NCBI RefSeq assembly: GCF_020080835.1
Contig: NC_058161.1
Span: forward strand, 3,410,001 to 3,474,000
Source of the DNA: Cotesia glomerata
Taxonomy: Eukaryota; Arthropoda; Insecta; Hymenoptera; Braconidae
Direction of reading: 5' to 3'
DNA: 64,000 nt
Positions within the stretch are counted from its first letter, which is position 1; every line of letters starts with the position of its first letter. Both the position numbers and the translations under genes were made by a program. A model generated the notes under the pieces. The model did not search any database. It saw only the letters and a program-made list of their open reading frames with translations, and had not been told where the DNA came from. Positions 62,585 through 64,000 of the stretch are shown one piece after another.

Positions 62585-63450
62585 ATTTTACAAAAAATAT
62601 TGAACTTTTTTTTTATTCGATAAAAAAAAAAATAAAATACTACAATTTGTTCTTTAATTTAAAATTCAATATAACGATCTACTAATTAGTATTTTTAATT
62701 ACAGCTCAATATTACGTAACAAAACAGTTGTATATAAAATTTAAGTGTCAACAAATAAAAGCTAAATCCAATTAACAATATAACCCAAAGAGAGATTAAT
62801 TACTGTTTTTCTAAAAAAAAAAAAATAATAATTTCAACGCGATAAAAAATTTAATTACTTTGTCGAGCAAACAATCAAAGCGTTTTTATTTTCTGCGACC
62901 CCAGTCGCGGATAACATAAATTAATTATCCCTAATAATGAATGAAATTTTGAACAATAAAAAAGCCATAATTATGAAATTTAATTATTAATGCGTCAAGC
63001 GGATCTTTAGTTCCTAGGTGTTGGCTGATTGCTTATACATCAGAGAGTAATTGTCGAGCTATATCAAACATTTCGGACATACCAGAACTGTGACCACCAG
63101 CATTTCTGGTACTATTGTGTACTGTCGATCAACCGACACCGGCTAAGCGCGTTTCTCGATTGCCGCAGTTTAGGTGCAATCAAATTGCCGTCAAAGTAAA
63201 TATCACATGCATATGACTGGCGTGATTAGTAAATTTTTTGACTCTCTTCAGAGTTTATTGATTATAATGTCGATATAATGATCGAGACTGTAATGAATAA
63301 CAACTTAAGGACTTTCATTCATAAGACTTAATAGAAGATATAAATTTATATTTTTTAATTTTGATAAGTTTAATCATAGAATGATCTTTCCTTAAAAATT
63401 GAAAATTCGTTATTGAAAAATTAGATTTTTAACATACAACTTTATGGCAC
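62585..63450. other. Spacer with a single-copy-looking core
   Basis: 62870-63240 has normal complexity. It contains a cluster of TAATTA-type homeodomain words (62920-62990) followed by GC-richer sequence. No copies elsewhere in the window and no exon is recognised. Confidence 0.35.
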
Positions 63451-63735
63451 CTTAATTACACTGAAAAAAAAAGTTTAAGTCCTATGGGTATACTCTTTTT
63501 TAATGAATTGGTATTGCGAATATGATATAAAAAAGTTTAAGTATTATCGCAATACTCTGTTTAAGTGAGTGACTTATATTTTCCGTACGATACTATTGCA
63601 AGTTCAGAGAGTATAGTAAATAGTTCTCGCGTAAGACTCAGCGCGTAGTTCGCTTCTTTTTACCCCGTGTTTATATACCGTGGTTGTACCTTTATCCTAA
63701 ACTTCGTTTTTAAGAGCATAAAAAAAAATCTATAT
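63451..63735. other. Possible start of another TIR element
   Basis: TTACACTGAAAAAAAAAGTT resembles the CACTG-type ends of other elements in this window. AAAAAGTTTAAGT recurs at about 63530. No matching right end is seen before the window ends. Confidence 0.3.
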
Positions 63736-64000
63736 ATATATATATAAGAGATTCCCACCTATATATTGACTCATCATGATATCTCTGGAACCATAAGGCG
63801 TAGCGACTTGAAATTTGGTAGGAATATTCCTTTCGCCGAGTAGAGGTCAGCTAAGAACGGATTTTACGAAATTACACCCACAAGGAGTTTGCGGGGGCGT
63901 TAACAATAGAAAATTCCCATTTTTAACCTATAGCTCCTATCGACTTTAAATTTGGTAGGAATCTCCTATATGTGATGTAGAAATGATCTAAGAGCGGATT
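63736..64000. repeat. Partial interspersed repeat running off the window
   Basis: A two-fold internal repeat carries GACTTGAAATTTGGTAGGAAT (near 63806) and CGACTTTAAATTTGGTAGGA (near 63939), each followed by an AAGAACGGATT or AAGAGCGGATT phrase (period about 132 bp). It is truncated by the window edge. Confidence 0.55.

Overview
The window looks like AT-rich, gene-poor nuclear DNA of an arthropod, most likely an insect. A parasitoid hymenopteran would fit the repeat style, but nothing here proves the order. I see no complete protein-coding gene. Almost every long open frame is a chance reading of a microsatellite or a repeat. The only recognisable protein is a 143-residue C-terminal piece of a non-LTR retrotransposon polymerase at 49065-49496.

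The window is a mosaic of nested transposable elements, many of which can be bounded from the sequence. (1) A non-autonomous Helitron family occurs eight or more times (7500-9380, 15797-17753, 25955-27567, 30550-31373, 35640-36468, 37039-39341, 51346-52370 and a fragment at 820-1065). It has a 5' TC end, a 3' hairpin followed by CTRR, and an interior built from tandem near-perfect palindromes with AT microsatellite loops. (2) A 624-bp family inserts between T residues and has a hairpin near each end (8433-9056, 42822-43444, 46589-47212, 61832-61984). (3) A family with a GT microsatellite and GAGCTC hairpins occurs at 12907-13753, 19170-20570, 23874-24677, 31453-32273 and 55721-56637. (4) Many terminal-inverted-repeat (TIR) and foldback elements have TA, CA or TTAA target duplications. 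Several can be checked against an empty site inside this same window. (5) Two full-length tRNA-derived SINEs have 15- and 17-bp target duplications and share a central domain. (6) There is a probable solo LTR (37902-39169) and a related LTR fragment near 10.9-12.0 kb. (7) Satellite-like blocks include TATATGG-rich repeats (40.4-41.6 and 57.4-58.6 kb), a GTAAATTTACAT array (49.6-50.5 kb) and a four-unit array with E2F-, CRE- and CCAAT-like sites (54.0-55.1 kb).

A 1.4-kb segment is present as an inverted pair (4.2-6.7 and 28.3-29.7 kb). One arm carries a 1136-bp TTAA-type insertion and the other preserves the empty site. Stretches of ordinary-complexity sequence lie between the repeats (about 15.1-15.4, 18.0-18.6, 24.8-25.8, 32.3-32.6, 36.5-36.9, 45.0-45.8, 48.3-48.7, 50.7-51.2, 53.0-53.9, 56.7-57.2 and 62.9-63.3 kb). 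They are the likeliest places for conserved non-coding DNA of a surrounding gene. The window could be intergenic DNA or a very large intron.
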